From: an uncultured beta proteobacterium
Lineage (GTDB): Bacteria; Pseudomonadota; Gammaproteobacteria; Burkholderiales; Burkholderiaceae_C
Assembly: GCA_903828665.1 (NCBI GenBank)
Contig: CAIKMZ010000163.1
Coordinates: forward strand, 1 to 64,000
Length of the DNA stretch: 64,000 bases
Reading direction: 5' to 3'
The notes under the pieces were generated by a model. The model made no database searches and was not told the origin of the DNA. It saw only the letters and a program-made list of their open reading frames with translations. The position numbers and the translations under genes are program-made. How positions within the stretch are numbered: position 1 is the first letter of the stretch; each line of letters opens with the position of its first letter. This document shows, piece after piece, positions 11,935 through 22,242 of this stretch.

Positions 11935-13145
11935 GCCTCGAACTCTGGACCCACTGCCGCGCGGCGACGATGCAGGCCGAGGCCCCGCAGCCTTACGGAT
12001 TGATCGAAGATGCGGCGCTGGTAGTGGATGCGGGCCAGCTGCAATGGGTCGGCCCGCGCGGCGCCTTGCCCGACGCGTTGCGCCAGCGCTGCGAAATACT
12101 TCATGACGCAGCCGGCGCCCTGATCACGCCGGGGCTGATCGATTGCCACACGCACTTGGTATATGGCGGCGACCGCGCGCTCGAGTTCGAAATGCGCCTG
12201 AACGGCGCGTCCTACGAAGACATCGCGCGCGCGGGCGGCGGCATTGCCTCGACCGTGCAGGCGACGCGCAGCGCCACGCATGAAGAGTTGCTCAAACAAG
12301 GTGCTGCTCGCCTGCAGCCCTTGCTGGCCGAAGGTGTGACCACGCTCGAGATCAAGTCCGGCTACGGGCTGGCGCTGGCGCACGAACGCAAGATGCTGCA
12401 GGTGGCGCGCGCGCTCGGCCAGGCGCATGACGTCGACGTGCGCACCACGTTCCTGGGCGCCCATGCCGTGCCACCCGAATTTGCCGGACAGGCCGACGCT
12501 TACCTGGACGAGGTGCTGCGCATGTTGGCGCTGCTCCACGCCGAAGGCCTGGTCGATGCCGTGGACGCATTCTGCGAGCGCATCGCCTTCAGCCCGGCGC
12601 AGGTCGCGCGCCTGTTCGCGGCGGCGCGGGAATTGGGCCTGCCCGTGAAGCTGCACGTCGAACAGCTCAGCGACAGCGGCGGCGCGCAATTGGCGGCGCG
12701 CTTCGGCGCCCTGAGCTGCGACCACCTGGAGTGGCTGTCCGACGAGGGCGCGGCGGCCATGGCGGCAGCGGGCAGTGTGGCCGTGCTGCTGCCCGGCGCC
12801 TTTTATTTCCTGCGCGAAACCCGCGTGCCGCCGATCGAACTGCTGCGTCGCCAGCGTGTGCCGATGGCGGTCGCCACCGACTGCAACCCCGGCACATCGC
12901 CCTGCACCTCACTGCTGTTGATGCTCAACATGGCCTGCACGCTGTTCCGGCTCACGCCCGAAGAGGCGCTCGCGGGCGTCACGCGGCGCGCGGCACAGGC
13001 GCTCGGCCTGCCCGATCGCGGTGTGCTGGCGGCCGGCATGCGCGCCGACTTCGTGTTGTGGGATGTGCAGCACCCGGCGCAACTCAGCTACGCGCTCGGC
13101 GGTCGGCCCTGCCTGCAAACCGTATTCAACGGAGAACCGCGATGA
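11931..13145 (+). CDS. hutI: imidazolonepropionase
   Basis: [38 protein letters not shown]; longer ORF 11631..13145 trimmed to ATG at 11931. Confidence 0.95.
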   Translation: MSLELWTHCRAATMQAEAPQPYGLIEDAALVVDAGQLQWVGPRGALPDALRQRCEILHDAAGALITPGLIDCHTHLVYGGDRALEFEMRLNGASYEDIARAGGGIASTVQATRSATHEELLKQGAARLQPLLAEGVTTLEIKSGYGLALAHERKMLQVARALGQAHDVDVRTTFLGAHAVPPEFAGQADAYLDEVLRMLALLHAEGLVDAVDAFCERIAFSPAQVARLFAAARELGLPVKLHVEQLSDSGGAQLAARFGALSCDHLEWLSDEGAAAMAAAGSVAVLLPGAFYFLRETRVPPIELLRRQRVPMAVATDCNPGTSPCTSLLLMLNMACTLFRLTPEEALAGVTRRAAQALGLPDRGVLAAGMRADFVLWDVQHPAQLSYALGGRPCLQTVFNGEPR

Positions 13146-13942
13146 CTTTTTCCCTGCACAGCGGTAGCGCTGCCCTGCTCGTCAGCATGCCCCACATCGG
13201 CACCGACATCCCGTCGGCGCTGCGATCGGCTTACGTGCCGCGCGCGATGGCGTTCGAAGACACCGACTGGCATCTGGAGCGCCTGTACGACTTTCTGGAC
13301 GAGCTTCGAGCGAGCGTGCTGCGTCCGCTCCACTCGCGCTACGTCATCGACCTGAACCGTCCGCCCGACGATGCGCCCATGTACCCTGGGGCCTCCAACA
13401 CCGAGCTGTGCCCGACGCGCTTCTTCGCGGGCGACCCGCTCTACCAGGCGGGCGGCGAACCAACGGCCGAAGAGCGCGCCCGGCGCCGCGACGCCTATTG
13501 GCTGCCCTATCACGCCGCGCTCCAAGCCGAGCTTGATCGCATCAAGTCCATTCATGGCTATGCCCTGCTGTGGGATGCGCACAGCATCCGCTCGCAGATC
13601 CCCTGGCTGTTCGAAGGCACGCTGCCGGGCCTCAATATCGGCACGGCCGGCGGCGCCAGCGCGGACGCGTCGATCGCGCGCGCGCTGGATCAGGTCTGCG
13701 CAGGCCATGCGGCGGTGAGCCACGTCATCAACGGCCGCTTCAAGGGCGGCTACATCACGCGCCAATACGGCGCGCCGCAGGCCGGCGTGCATGCGGTGCA
13801 GCTTGAAATGTGCCAATACCTTTACATGCGCGAAGCCGCGCCCTTCGACTACGACGCGCGCAAGGCCGGTGCCATCCAGCCGCAGCTCAAGGCGATGGTG
13901 AAGGCGGCGCTGGCGGCTTGCGGAGCGCTTTATGCAAAGTAA
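13142..13942 (+). CDS. hutG: N-formylglutamate deformylase
   Basis: [12 protein letters not shown]...[16 protein letters not shown]; start at 13142 inside ORF 12731..13942. Confidence 0.93.
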   Translation: MTFSLHSGSAALLVSMPHIGTDIPSALRSAYVPRAMAFEDTDWHLERLYDFLDELRASVLRPLHSRYVIDLNRPPDDAPMYPGASNTELCPTRFFAGDPLYQAGGEPTAEERARRRDAYWLPYHAALQAELDRIKSIHGYALLWDAHSIRSQIPWLFEGTLPGLNIGTAGGASADASIARALDQVCAGHAAVSHVINGRFKGGYITRQYGAPQAGVHAVQLEMCQYLYMREAAPFDYDARKAGAIQPQLKAMVKAALAACGALYAK

Positions 13943-15353
13943 GGGAAGCGTCTTCTTCGCGCCGATCGCCTGGGTGCAGGGTGCCTGGGCGCGCAACGTC
14001 CTGTTGACGGTCGGCGCCAACGGCGCCTGGTCTGCCATCGAACCCGATGCCACGCCGGCCCATCACCCGGACGCCACCGTGCTCGACGCCCCGGTGCTGC
14101 CCGGCCTCGTCAACGCGCACAGCCACGCCTTTCAGCGCGCCATCGCCGGACTCACCGAGCACAGCGCCGCGCCGGGCAGCGGCGCCAGCGACGACTTCTG
14201 GAGCTGGCGCGACCGCATGTACCGCGTCGCCCTGCGCATCACACCGGATCAGATGGAGACCATCGCCACCCTGCTCTACGCCGAACTGCTGGCCGGCGGC
14301 TACACGCAGGTCTGCGAATTCCACTACCTGCACAACGCCGTGGACGGCCGGCCCTATGCCGATGCGCTGGAGATGTCGCTGGCCCTGGTGCGCGCGGCGC
14401 AGCGCGTGGGCATGGGCCTGACGCTGCTGCCCACGCTCTACATGCGCTGCGGCTTTGGCAGCGCCGGCCTGCGCGACGATCAGCGCCGCTTTGCCTCGAC
14501 ACCGGACAGCGTGCTGCGCCTGGTCGAGGGCGTGCAGCGCCAGGCCGGCTCGCTGGCGGGCATCAACGCCGGTGTCGCCGTGCATTCGCTGCGCGCCGCC
14601 GATGACGCGGCGATACGCGAGGTGGCTGAATTTGCCGCCGGCGGCGCACTACCCCTGCACATCCACATTGCCGAGCAGGTGCAGGAGGTGCAGGACTGCA
14701 CCGCGCACACCGGCAGGCGCCCGATCGAGTGGCTGCTGCAGACGCACCGCGTCGACGCGCGCTGGAACCTGGTGCACGCCACGCAGGCCACGGCGATCGA
14801 GTTGAACGCGATTGAGCAAAGCGGCGCCGCCGTGGTGATTTGCCCGAGCACCGAAGCCAATCTGGGCGACGGCGCCTTCGATTACGCGGCCTGGGCCGCT
14901 CTTGGCGGGCGCTGGTCGATCGGCTCCGACAGCCACGTCACGCGATGCTGGAGCGAAGAACTTCGACTGCTCGAGTATTCGCAGCGTCTGACCCGGCGTC
15001 AGCGCAACGTCGCGAGCCAGAGCGGTGCGCACAGCAGCAGCGCGGCCGCGCTGTTCGAAGCTGCGCTGGCAGGCGGCAGGGCGGCGAGCGCGCGCGCGCT
15101 CGGCGGCCTGGCCGTCGGTTGCCGCGCGGATTTTCTGGTGCTCGATGACGGCGCATCGGCGCTGCTGGGCGTGCCAACCGAAAACCTGCTCGACGCGCTG
15201 GTCTTTTCGAGTCCGGACGCCCGCTTCAAGCAGGTCTTCGTGGCCGGCCATCATGTGCTGGCCGATGGCCGGGTCTGCGGCGTGCACTCAACACCCGAGA
15301 CGTGGCGCAAAATCGAAACCGATTTTGTGCAAACAATGAAGGCGCTTTTTTGA
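13932..15353 (+). CDS. hutF: formimidoylglutamate deiminase
   Basis: Amidohydrolase with LVNAHSHAFQRAIAGLTE; 473 aa. Confidence 0.94.
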   Translation: MQSKGSVFFAPIAWVQGAWARNVLLTVGANGAWSAIEPDATPAHHPDATVLDAPVLPGLVNAHSHAFQRAIAGLTEHSAAPGSGASDDFWSWRDRMYRVALRITPDQMETIATLLYAELLAGGYTQVCEFHYLHNAVDGRPYADALEMSLALVRAAQRVGMGLTLLPTLYMRCGFGSAGLRDDQRRFASTPDSVLRLVEGVQRQAGSLAGINAGVAVHSLRAADDAAIREVAEFAAGGALPLHIHIAEQVQEVQDCTAHTGRRPIEWLLQTHRVDARWNLVHATQATAIELNAIEQSGAAVVICPSTEANLGDGAFDYAAWAALGGRWSIGSDSHVTRCWSEELRLLEYSQRLTRRQRNVASQSGAHSSSAAALFEAALAGGRAASARALGGLAVGCRADFLVLDDGASALLGVPTENLLDALVFSSPDARFKQVFVAGHHVLADGRVCGVHSTPETWRKIETDFVQTMKALF

Positions 15354-15357
15354 CCCC

Positions 15358-16257
15358 ATGAATCAGGACTTCCCCATCCGCTATGTCAACCCGGTGTTTC
15401 GTCCGCCAAGCGAAGCGCAGTCGCTGATCCTGCCGGTCACAAACGGCTGCTCCTGGAACAAGTGCACGTACTGCGAGATGTACACCGCGCCGCAGAAGAA
15501 GTTCGCCACCCGCGATGAGCAGGAAACGCTCGATGCGATCCGGCGCTGCGGCGAGCAGTTCGGCCAGCAGGTGCAGCGTGTCTTTCTCGGCGACGGCGAC
15601 GCCATGGTGCTGTCGATGCGCCGCCTCATGCCGCTGCTCGCGGCGATCCGCGAACATCTGCCGCGCGTGCGCCGCATATCGAGCTACTGCCTGCCGCGCA
15701 ACCTGCGCAGCAAGTCGGCGGCAGACCTGCTCGAGCTGCGCGCCGCAGGCCTGACGCTGGCCTACGTCGGCGCCGAATCGGGCGACGACGAGGTGCTGCA
15801 AAAGGTCAACAAGGGCGAGACGCTCGAAAGCACGCGCGACGCGCTGGCCAAGCTCGGCGCGGCCGGCATCGCGCGCTCGGTGATGCTGCTCAACGGCCTG
15901 GGCGGCCCGCTGCTGTCGCGCCAGCACGCGCAGAATTCGGCGCGCCTGCTCAACCTGACGCAACCGGAATTTGCAGCCACACTGGTGGTCAGCTTCCCGC
16001 AGGGAGAGCAGCGATTCCGCGAAGGTTTTCCGCAGTGGCGCGCGCTCGATCAGCAGGAGCTCTTCATCGAGATGGAGCAGTTCCTGCAGGCACTCGAACT
16101 CAAGCGCACGGTGTTCCGCAGCGACCACGCGTCGAACTGGCTGGTCCTCAAGGGCGTGCTGGGCGCCGAGAAAGAGCGGCTGCTGCAGGAAGTCCGCAAT
16201 GCGATCGGGCGCCCCGAGTCAGCCCGGCTGCGTGCCGACTGGCAGCGCGGCCTGTAG
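15358..16257 (+). CDS. radical SAM protein of unassigned function
   Basis: NGCSWNKCTYCEMYTAP cysteine cluster; starts 4 nt after the hutF stop. Confidence 0.85.
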   Translation: MNQDFPIRYVNPVFRPPSEAQSLILPVTNGCSWNKCTYCEMYTAPQKKFATRDEQETLDAIRRCGEQFGQQVQRVFLGDGDAMVLSMRRLMPLLAAIREHLPRVRRISSYCLPRNLRSKSAADLLELRAAGLTLAYVGAESGDDEVLQKVNKGETLESTRDALAKLGAAGIARSVMLLNGLGGPLLSRQHAQNSARLLNLTQPEFAATLVVSFPQGEQRFREGFPQWRALDQQELFIEMEQFLQALELKRTVFRSDHASNWLVLKGVLGAEKERLLQEVRNAIGRPESARLRADWQRGL

Positions 16258-16286
16258 GCTCGCCGCAGCGGCCATACCCGAGGCCG

Positions 16287-16679
16287 TCAGGCCATGAGCG
16301 GCTGCAGCATGCTGTTGCGGTTGCCTTCGGTGTCGGTGAACGCGACATACGGGCCGACACCCGGGATTTCCATCGGCTCGCCGAGCACCTGGCCACCGGC
16401 CTGCTGCACCCGTGCCATCGCGGCACGAATGTCCTCGACGCCGATGACCACCGCCGGATATTGCGCCGGCATACCGGGCTTGAAAGGAAACAGGCCGCCA
16501 TTGATGGCGCCCGCCGGCGCGCCCGGCTTCACGTCGGAGACGGCGGTCGTGACCAGCACGTAGTCGCCCATCTGCGGCCCGAGCATTTGGGCCTGCCAGC
16601 CAAAGGCTGCGGTGTAAAAGTGGGCGGCGCGCTCGCCGTCGCGGTATGGCATTTCAAAATGGACGACGGGGTTCATCAT
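16287..16679 (-). CDS. VOC (glyoxalase/bleomycin resistance) family protein
   Basis: VVHFEMPYRDGERAAHFYTAAFGW ... GVGPYVAFTDTEGN. Confidence 0.9.
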   Translation of the reverse strand: MMNPVVHFEMPYRDGERAAHFYTAAFGWQAQMLGPQMGDYVLVTTAVSDVKPGAPAGAINGGLFPFKPGMPAQYPAVVIGVEDIRAAMARVQQAGGQVLGEPMEIPGVGPYVAFTDTEGNRNSMLQPLMA

Positions 16680-16715
16680 GGTCTGTTCTCCAGTACGGTT
16701 CGCTCCATCCTGGAT

Positions 16716-17633
16716 TTAACCAACAAACTCATAGGCACCATCGACTTTAAGGTTTTCCGTCAGGAAATCCAGCAAGTGGCGCACTGGCGGAAAGAGGGCG
16801 CGGCGCGCCGGAAACATCGCATGCGTGATGCCCGGCGGCGGCCCCCAGCCCGGCAACAATTCAACCAGGCGGCCGCTGGCGAGATGGGCGTGGCACATGT
16901 AGTCGGGCAGCATCGCCGCGCCCGTGCCCTGCGCCACCGCGAAACCGAGCGTCAGCAGGTCGTCGGCCATGTAACGCGGTTCATGCGCGTGAACGAACAC
17001 CTCGCCCTTCGGGCCTTCCAGGCGCCAACTGCTGCGGCTCTCGCCGACCGTCGTCGACACGGTGTCGAGCCGCGCCAGGTCGGCCGGCTCGCGCACCGGG
17101 CCCTGCCGGTGCAGCTGATCCGGACTGGCCACCAGCAGCAAGCGGCTGACGCCAAAGGTCTTGGCGACCAGGGTCGCGCTGTTCTCGATCTGCGAGCGCA
17201 CCCGCAGCGCGATATCGACGCCGTCCTCGACCGGATCGACGGGACGGTTGAGCACGCGCATCTCGACACGCACCCGCGGATAGCGCCGCATGAAGACCGG
17301 CAGCAAGGGGCCCATCGCGCTCTGCGCCAGCGTCACCGGACAGCTCAGGCGCACCATGCCGCGCGGCTCGGTGTGCACTTGGGCGATGGCTTCCTGCGCG
17401 GCCTGTGCGGCCTCGCGCATCTCGATGCAGTGCCGCAGGTAGAGCTCGCCGGCTTGGGTGAGCGAGAGCTTGCGCGAACTGCGCTGCATCAGCTGCACGC
17501 CGAGTTGCGTCTCCAGCCCGGCCACACGCCGGGAGAGGCGCGACTTCGGCAGCCCCAAGGCCAGGCTGGCGGCGGTGAAGCTGCCGCGCTCGGCCACCTC
17601 GGCAAAGAAAATCATGTCGTTAAGGTCTTGCAT
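16716..17633 (-). CDS. LysR family transcriptional regulator
   Basis: MQDLNDMIFFAEVAERGSFTAASLALGLPKSRLSRRVAGLETQLG HTH; start trimmed from 17687 to 17633. Confidence 0.93.
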   Translation of the reverse strand: MQDLNDMIFFAEVAERGSFTAASLALGLPKSRLSRRVAGLETQLGVQLMQRSSRKLSLTQAGELYLRHCIEMREAAQAAQEAIAQVHTEPRGMVRLSCPVTLAQSAMGPLLPVFMRRYPRVRVEMRVLNRPVDPVEDGVDIALRVRSQIENSATLVAKTFGVSRLLLVASPDQLHRQGPVREPADLARLDTVSTTVGESRSSWRLEGPKGEVFVHAHEPRYMADDLLTLGFAVAQGTGAAMLPDYMCHAHLASGRLVELLPGWGPPPGITHAMFPARRALFPPVRHLLDFLTENLKVDGAYEFVG

Positions 17634-17641
17634 GAGCAGAT

Positions 17642-17659
17642 CGTCCCATATTTGGGACG
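17642..17659. promoter_or_regulatory. perfect 7-bp inverted repeat CGTCCCA-TATT-TGGGACG, candidate LysR-type operator
   Basis: Palindrome in the lysR/azoR divergent intergenic region. Confidence 0.5.
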
Positions 17660-17766
17660 GTGTATCGCATTTTTGATGACTTATCAATCATTCCATTCAA
17701 AAATAGAATCAATACATGGCCGGCCATCTTCAGCGTCGGCACCTTCCAAGAAAGTCTGCTTTGATC

Positions 17767-18417
17767 ATGAAACTGTTGCACGTCGACTCCAGCATCCTCG
17801 GTACCCACTCCGTCTCGCGCCAACTGACCGGCGAAATCGTGGCCCAATGGCGCAAGAGCCATCCCGACACCCAGGTCGAGCACTTGGACCTGGCGCTCAA
17901 TGCCCCCAATCATTTCAGCGCCGACGCCCTGGGCATCAAGACCGGCGTGCAAGCCGAACCGACCGAAGCGCAGCGCAGTGAAAACGCCGTGTCCGAGCAG
18001 CTGGTAAGCCAGTTCCTCGCCGCCGACGTGATCGTGGTGGGCGCGCCGCTCTACAACTTCACGGTCCCGACCCAACTCAAGGCCTGGATCGACCGTCTCG
18101 CGCAGATGGGCCGCACCTTCAAGTACACCGACAAGGGCCCGGTCGGCCTGGCCACCGGCAAGACCGTGATCGTGGCGTCGACGCGCGGCGGCATCTACTC
18201 GACCAGCGAAGGCGGTCAGGCGATGGAACACCAGGAAAGCTACCTCAAGGTCGTGTTCGGTTTCTTCGGCATCACCGACATGCGCATTGTTCGCGCTGAA
18301 GGCGTTGCCATGGGCGACGCCGCCAAAGCCGCCGCGCTGAACGCCGCGCAAGCCGACATCGCCATCGCGACCAGCCGGAAGGCCGCCAACCAGGACGTCG
18401 CGACCATCGCGGCCTGA
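17767..18417 (+). CDS. azoR: FMN-dependent NADH-azoreductase
   Basis: [21 protein letters not shown] and [18 protein letters not shown] flavodoxin-like motifs; start trimmed from 17716. Confidence 0.9.
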   Translation: MKLLHVDSSILGTHSVSRQLTGEIVAQWRKSHPDTQVEHLDLALNAPNHFSADALGIKTGVQAEPTEAQRSENAVSEQLVSQFLAADVIVVGAPLYNFTVPTQLKAWIDRLAQMGRTFKYTDKGPVGLATGKTVIVASTRGGIYSTSEGGQAMEHQESYLKVVFGFFGITDMRIVRAEGVAMGDAAKAAALNAAQADIAIATSRKAANQDVATIAA

Positions 18418-18425
18418 TCGCCGGT

Positions 18426-19205
18426 TTGTCCGGCATCGCTGGCGGCATCGGACGCAAGACAGTCCGGGCCGCCGCGGCAGCATTTTCTTCACTGGCCCTG
18501 GCATTCGGGCTGGCCAACGCCGGCCCGGCCAGCGAAGATTTTTCAGCCTGCCCCCAATTTTTCGCCCACGCGCGGCCGCCTGCGATCATCGCCGGGCCGA
18601 CCGACCGCGCCCTGTGCTACGACGCATTTGCCATTCTGCATTCGGGTGCCAGCAAGACGCCGGTGTTTGTGGCGGAAAAGCTCAATCACGCATCGGTGCT
18701 CGACGCCGACGAAAAGCGCACCAACCGCTTCTTCGCCGACGCGCGGCTGCGCGCCGCCGAGCGCGCGACGCTCAATGACTACAAGGGCAGCGGCTATGAC
18801 CGCGGCCACATGGCGCCGGCGGGCGACATGCCAACGGCGCAGGCCATGGCGCAAAGTTTTTCACTGGCCAATATGGTGCCGCAGGCGCCCGAGCACAACC
18901 GCGGTGTCTGGGCCCGATCGGTGGAGCGGGCGACACGCAACTACGCCCGTCGCGCCAGCGGTGATGTCTACGTCATCACGGGACCGGTCTACGTGCCCGG
19001 CATCGCGCAAAGCCCCGCCATCGGCGCCGGCCAGGTGCGCGTGCCGCGCTACTTGTTCAAGCTGGTTTACGACCAGGACCGCAACCGCGCCTGGGCGTAC
19101 TGGCAGGAGAACAGCGACGCAACGCGGGCCTCGAAGCCGATCAGCTACGCCGAACTCGTGACACGCACCGGCGTTGACTATCTGCCGGGAAGCCACCCGG
19201 ACTGA
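18426..19205 (+). CDS. DNA/RNA non-specific endonuclease, predicted exported
   Basis: YDRGHMAPAGDM (DRGH active-site motif) plus N-terminal hydrophobic leader. Confidence 0.9.
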   Translation: MSGIAGGIGRKTVRAAAAAFSSLALAFGLANAGPASEDFSACPQFFAHARPPAIIAGPTDRALCYDAFAILHSGASKTPVFVAEKLNHASVLDADEKRTNRFFADARLRAAERATLNDYKGSGYDRGHMAPAGDMPTAQAMAQSFSLANMVPQAPEHNRGVWARSVERATRNYARRASGDVYVITGPVYVPGIAQSPAIGAGQVRVPRYLFKLVYDQDRNRAWAYWQENSDATRASKPISYAELVTRTGVDYLPGSHPD

Positions 19206-19247
19206 ACGCGGCAAAATGGCGGTATCTCCATTGCAGGAAAGCGCCCC

Positions 19248-20153
19248 ATGCCAAACCCCGATTTCTCCAAAGGCGCCGCCTTTGTGCGCGGCCGGTATGT
19301 GCCGATCGGCGAAGCCGCCATTCCGATCACCGATTGGGGCTTTCTGCGCTCGGACGCCACCTACGATGTGGTCACGGTCTGGGACGGCGCCTTCTTCCGA
19401 ATCGACGCGCATCTGGAGCGCTTCCTGCGCAGCTGCCGGCGCTGGCGGCTCGACCCCGGCCTGAGCGCCACGCAGATCACCGAGGTGCTCGCGCAGTGCG
19501 TGCGCCTGAGCGGGCTGCGCGCCTCCTATGTCGAGATGATCTGCACGCGAGGCCAGCCGCCCTGGGGTTCACGCGACCCGCGCCTGGCGGCCAACCAGTT
19601 CTACGCCTTTGCCGTGCCCTATGTCTGGATCGCCAACGCCGAGCAACGCGAAAAAGGCCTGCACCTGATGGTCAGCGACGTGCAGCGCATACCGGCCGCC
19701 TCGGTCGACCCGACCGCCAAGAACTACCACTGGAACGACCTGACCATGGGCTTGCTCGGCGCGCTCGACGCCGGGGCCGACAGCGTGTTGCTGGTCGACG
19801 CGCAGGGCAACGTGGTCGAGGGCCCGGGCTTCAATGTGTTCTGTGTGAGCCAGGGCGTGCTGGTGACGCCGAACGCGGGCATGCTCGAAGGCGTGTCGCG
19901 GCGCACGGTGATCGAGATCGCGCAGTCGCTCGGCCTGCCGCTGCAACTGCGCGCCGTGCCGGCCGCCGAGTTGCGCGGCGCACAGGAAGTCTTCATTTCC
20001 ACCTCAGGCGGCGGCGTGCTGCCGATCACCCGGGTGGACGATCGCGCGATCGGTGACGGCAAACCCGGCGCGATCACACAAAGACTGGTGCAGGCCTACT
20101 GGGACTGGCACTCCGATCCAACCTACAGCCTGGCGATCGATTATTCGCCTTGA
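19248..20153 (+). CDS. class IV PLP-dependent aminotransferase (D-amino acid / branched-chain type fold)
   Basis: AKNYHWNDL catalytic Lys context and GPGFNVFCVSQGVLVTPN. Confidence 0.88.
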   Translation: MPNPDFSKGAAFVRGRYVPIGEAAIPITDWGFLRSDATYDVVTVWDGAFFRIDAHLERFLRSCRRWRLDPGLSATQITEVLAQCVRLSGLRASYVEMICTRGQPPWGSRDPRLAANQFYAFAVPYVWIANAEQREKGLHLMVSDVQRIPAASVDPTAKNYHWNDLTMGLLGALDAGADSVLLVDAQGNVVEGPGFNVFCVSQGVLVTPNAGMLEGVSRRTVIEIAQSLGLPLQLRAVPAAELRGAQEVFISTSGGGVLPITRVDDRAIGDGKPGAITQRLVQAYWDWHSDPTYSLAIDYSP

Positions 20154-20197
20154 AGCGCCTATAGTGTTCTTTCGATCAAGTGAACGAGGATGAATCG

Positions 20198-21217
20198 ATG
20201 GAAAGTCTGGACCACAGGGTATTGCGCGATGCGCTCGATTGGCACAGCGCGGGCCACCGTGTCAGCCTGTTCACGGTCGTGCAAACCTGGGGCAGCGCGC
20301 CGCGGCCGCCGGGTGCGCTGCTCGCGATCCGCGACGATGGCGTGGTCAGCGGCTCGGTCTCGGGCGGTTGCGTCGAAGACGATTTGATCGCGCGCACCCA
20401 GGCGGCATTGCGCAGCCCCGAATCAACGACAGAACCGGTCAAGCCAGGCGTGATCGCCTACGGTGTCACGCAGGAGGAGGCGGCGCGCTTCGGCCTGCCC
20501 TGCGGCGGCAGCCTGCGCCTGGTGCAGGAAACCCTTCGCGATGCGGGCTGGGTCGCGCAATTGCTGGCGCGCATCGAGCGACACGAGTTGGTGGCGCGCA
20601 CGCTGGCCATGGCCAGCGGCGCGGTGCAACTGCAGGGCGCGGCGCGCGGCCAGGCGCTGCAGTTTGACGGCGCCACGCTGAGCACGGTGTTCGGGCCGAA
20701 ATGGCGCCTGCTGCTGATCGGCGCGGGACAGATCTCGCGCGCCGTGGCCCAGATCGCGACGCTGCTGGACTTTGAAGTCCTGTGCTGCGATCCGCGCGAG
20801 GAATATGCCGCCAACGTGGCGGCCGATCTGCCGGCCGTGCAACTGCTCCCGGGCATGCCCGATGACGTGGTGCGCGAATTGCCGGCCGATGCCCACACCG
20901 CCATCGTGGCGCTGACGCACGACCCCAAGCTCGACGACATGGCCCTGCTCGAAGCGCTCAAGTCGGACGCGTTCTATGTCGGCGCCCTGGGCTCGCGCCT
21001 GAACCAGCAAAAGCGCAAGCAGCGCCTGGCCGAACACTTCGGTCTCACGGTCGCCGAGCTGGCGCGTCTGCACGGCCCGGTCGGGTTGGCGCTGGGCGCG
21101 CGCACGCCGGGCGAGATCGCGCTGTCCATCATGGCCGAGATCATCGGTGTGAAGAACGGTGTCGCATCGCCCTTGCCGCGCAGCGCGGCGGACACGACGG
21201 AGCGCCTGTGCATCTGA
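20198..21217 (+). CDS. XdhC/CoxI family protein
   Basis: TVVQTWGSAPRPPGALLAI ... VSGGCVEDDL ... YVGALGSRLNQQKR; ATG at 20198 preceded by GAGGA. Confidence 0.9.
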   Translation: MESLDHRVLRDALDWHSAGHRVSLFTVVQTWGSAPRPPGALLAIRDDGVVSGSVSGGCVEDDLIARTQAALRSPESTTEPVKPGVIAYGVTQEEAARFGLPCGGSLRLVQETLRDAGWVAQLLARIERHELVARTLAMASGAVQLQGAARGQALQFDGATLSTVFGPKWRLLLIGAGQISRAVAQIATLLDFEVLCCDPREEYAANVAADLPAVQLLPGMPDDVVRELPADAHTAIVALTHDPKLDDMALLEALKSDAFYVGALGSRLNQQKRKQRLAEHFGLTVAELARLHGPVGLALGARTPGEIALSIMAEIIGVKNGVASPLPRSAADTTERLCI

Positions 21218-21744
21218 GACCGCCCACCGTCCTGATCCTGGCATCGGGGCGCGGCGAACGCTTTGTCGCGTCCGGCGGCCGCGGCCCCAAGTTGCAGGCG
21301 CTGCTCGGCGACAAGACGGTTCTGCAGCACACGCTCGATGCCGTGCGCCGGAGTGCTCTGCCTTGGCACCTTGAAGACAGCGGTCACCCGGGCATGGGCG
21401 ACTCGATTGCCGCCGCCGTTCGCGCCACAACCCAGGCCAAGGGCTGGCTGATCCTGCCGGCTGATCTGCCGCTGATCCAAAGCAACACCCTGCTTCGCGT
21501 TGCTGCGGCCTTGCAGGACCACGACGTGGTGGTGCCGACGTACCAAGGGCAGCGCGGCCACCCGGTCGGCTTCTCGGCGCGCTGCGCCGCCGCCCTGTGC
21601 CAGCTCAGCGGCGAGCGCGGCGCGGCCGGCATCGTGCGCGAGTTTGCTGCGCTGGAGCTGGCGGTGCATGATGCGGGCTGCGTGAGCGACATCGACACAG
21701 TCGACGATCTGCGCAAGGTCGAGGGCTTGTTGCGCAGCACTTAA
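21208..21744 (+). CDS. MobA-like NTP transferase (molybdenum cofactor cytidylyl/guanylyltransferase family)
   Basis: PTVLILASGRGERF ... KLQALLGDKTVLQHTLDAV ... LILPADLPLI; overlaps xdhC-like end. Confidence 0.8.
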   Translation: MHLRPPTVLILASGRGERFVASGGRGPKLQALLGDKTVLQHTLDAVRRSALPWHLEDSGHPGMGDSIAAAVRATTQAKGWLILPADLPLIQSNTLLRVAAALQDHDVVVPTYQGQRGHPVGFSARCAAALCQLSGERGAAGIVREFAALELAVHDAGCVSDIDTVDDLRKVEGLLRST

Positions 21745-21762
21745 CGGGAGCCTGTTCAAACC

Positions 21763-22242
21763 ATGAGCCACTATTCCCTGAACATCAACGGCGTGCTGCG
21801 CCAGGTTGAAGCGGCGCCGGAGACACCGCTGCTGTGGGTCCTGCGCGAGCAGCTTGATCTGCCGGGCACCAAGTACGCCTGCGGTGTCGGCGCCTGCGGC
21901 GCGTGCACGGTGCACATCAACGGCGTGCCGACGCGCGCCTGCATGACACCGGTCTCCACCGTCGGGCGTAAACAGGTGTTGACCATCGAGGGGCTTGATC
22001 CGAATGGCGCACACCCGCTGCAAACCGCGTGGCAGGAGCTCGATGTGCCGCAGTGCGGCTATTGCCAGAGCGGGCAGATCATGACGGCGGCGGCGCTGCT
22101 CAAGGAGAATCCGAACCCGAGCGACGCCGAGATCGATGATGCCATGGCAGGCAACCTGTGCCGTTGCGCGACCTATGTGCGCATCCGCGCCGGCATCCAC
22201 CGCGCCGCTGAAATGGCGGCGAAGAAAAAGGAGGGCGCATGA
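21763..22242 (+). CDS. (2Fe-2S)-binding subunit of molybdenum hydroxylase (isoquinoline 1-oxidoreductase alpha-like)
   Basis: [18 protein letters not shown] and [10 protein letters not shown] ... [14 protein letters not shown]. Confidence 0.92.
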   Translation: MSHYSLNINGVLRQVEAAPETPLLWVLREQLDLPGTKYACGVGACGACTVHINGVPTRACMTPVSTVGRKQVLTIEGLDPNGAHPLQTAWQELDVPQCGYCQSGQIMTAAALLKENPNPSDAEIDDAMAGNLCRCATYVRIRAGIHRAAEMAAKKKEGA

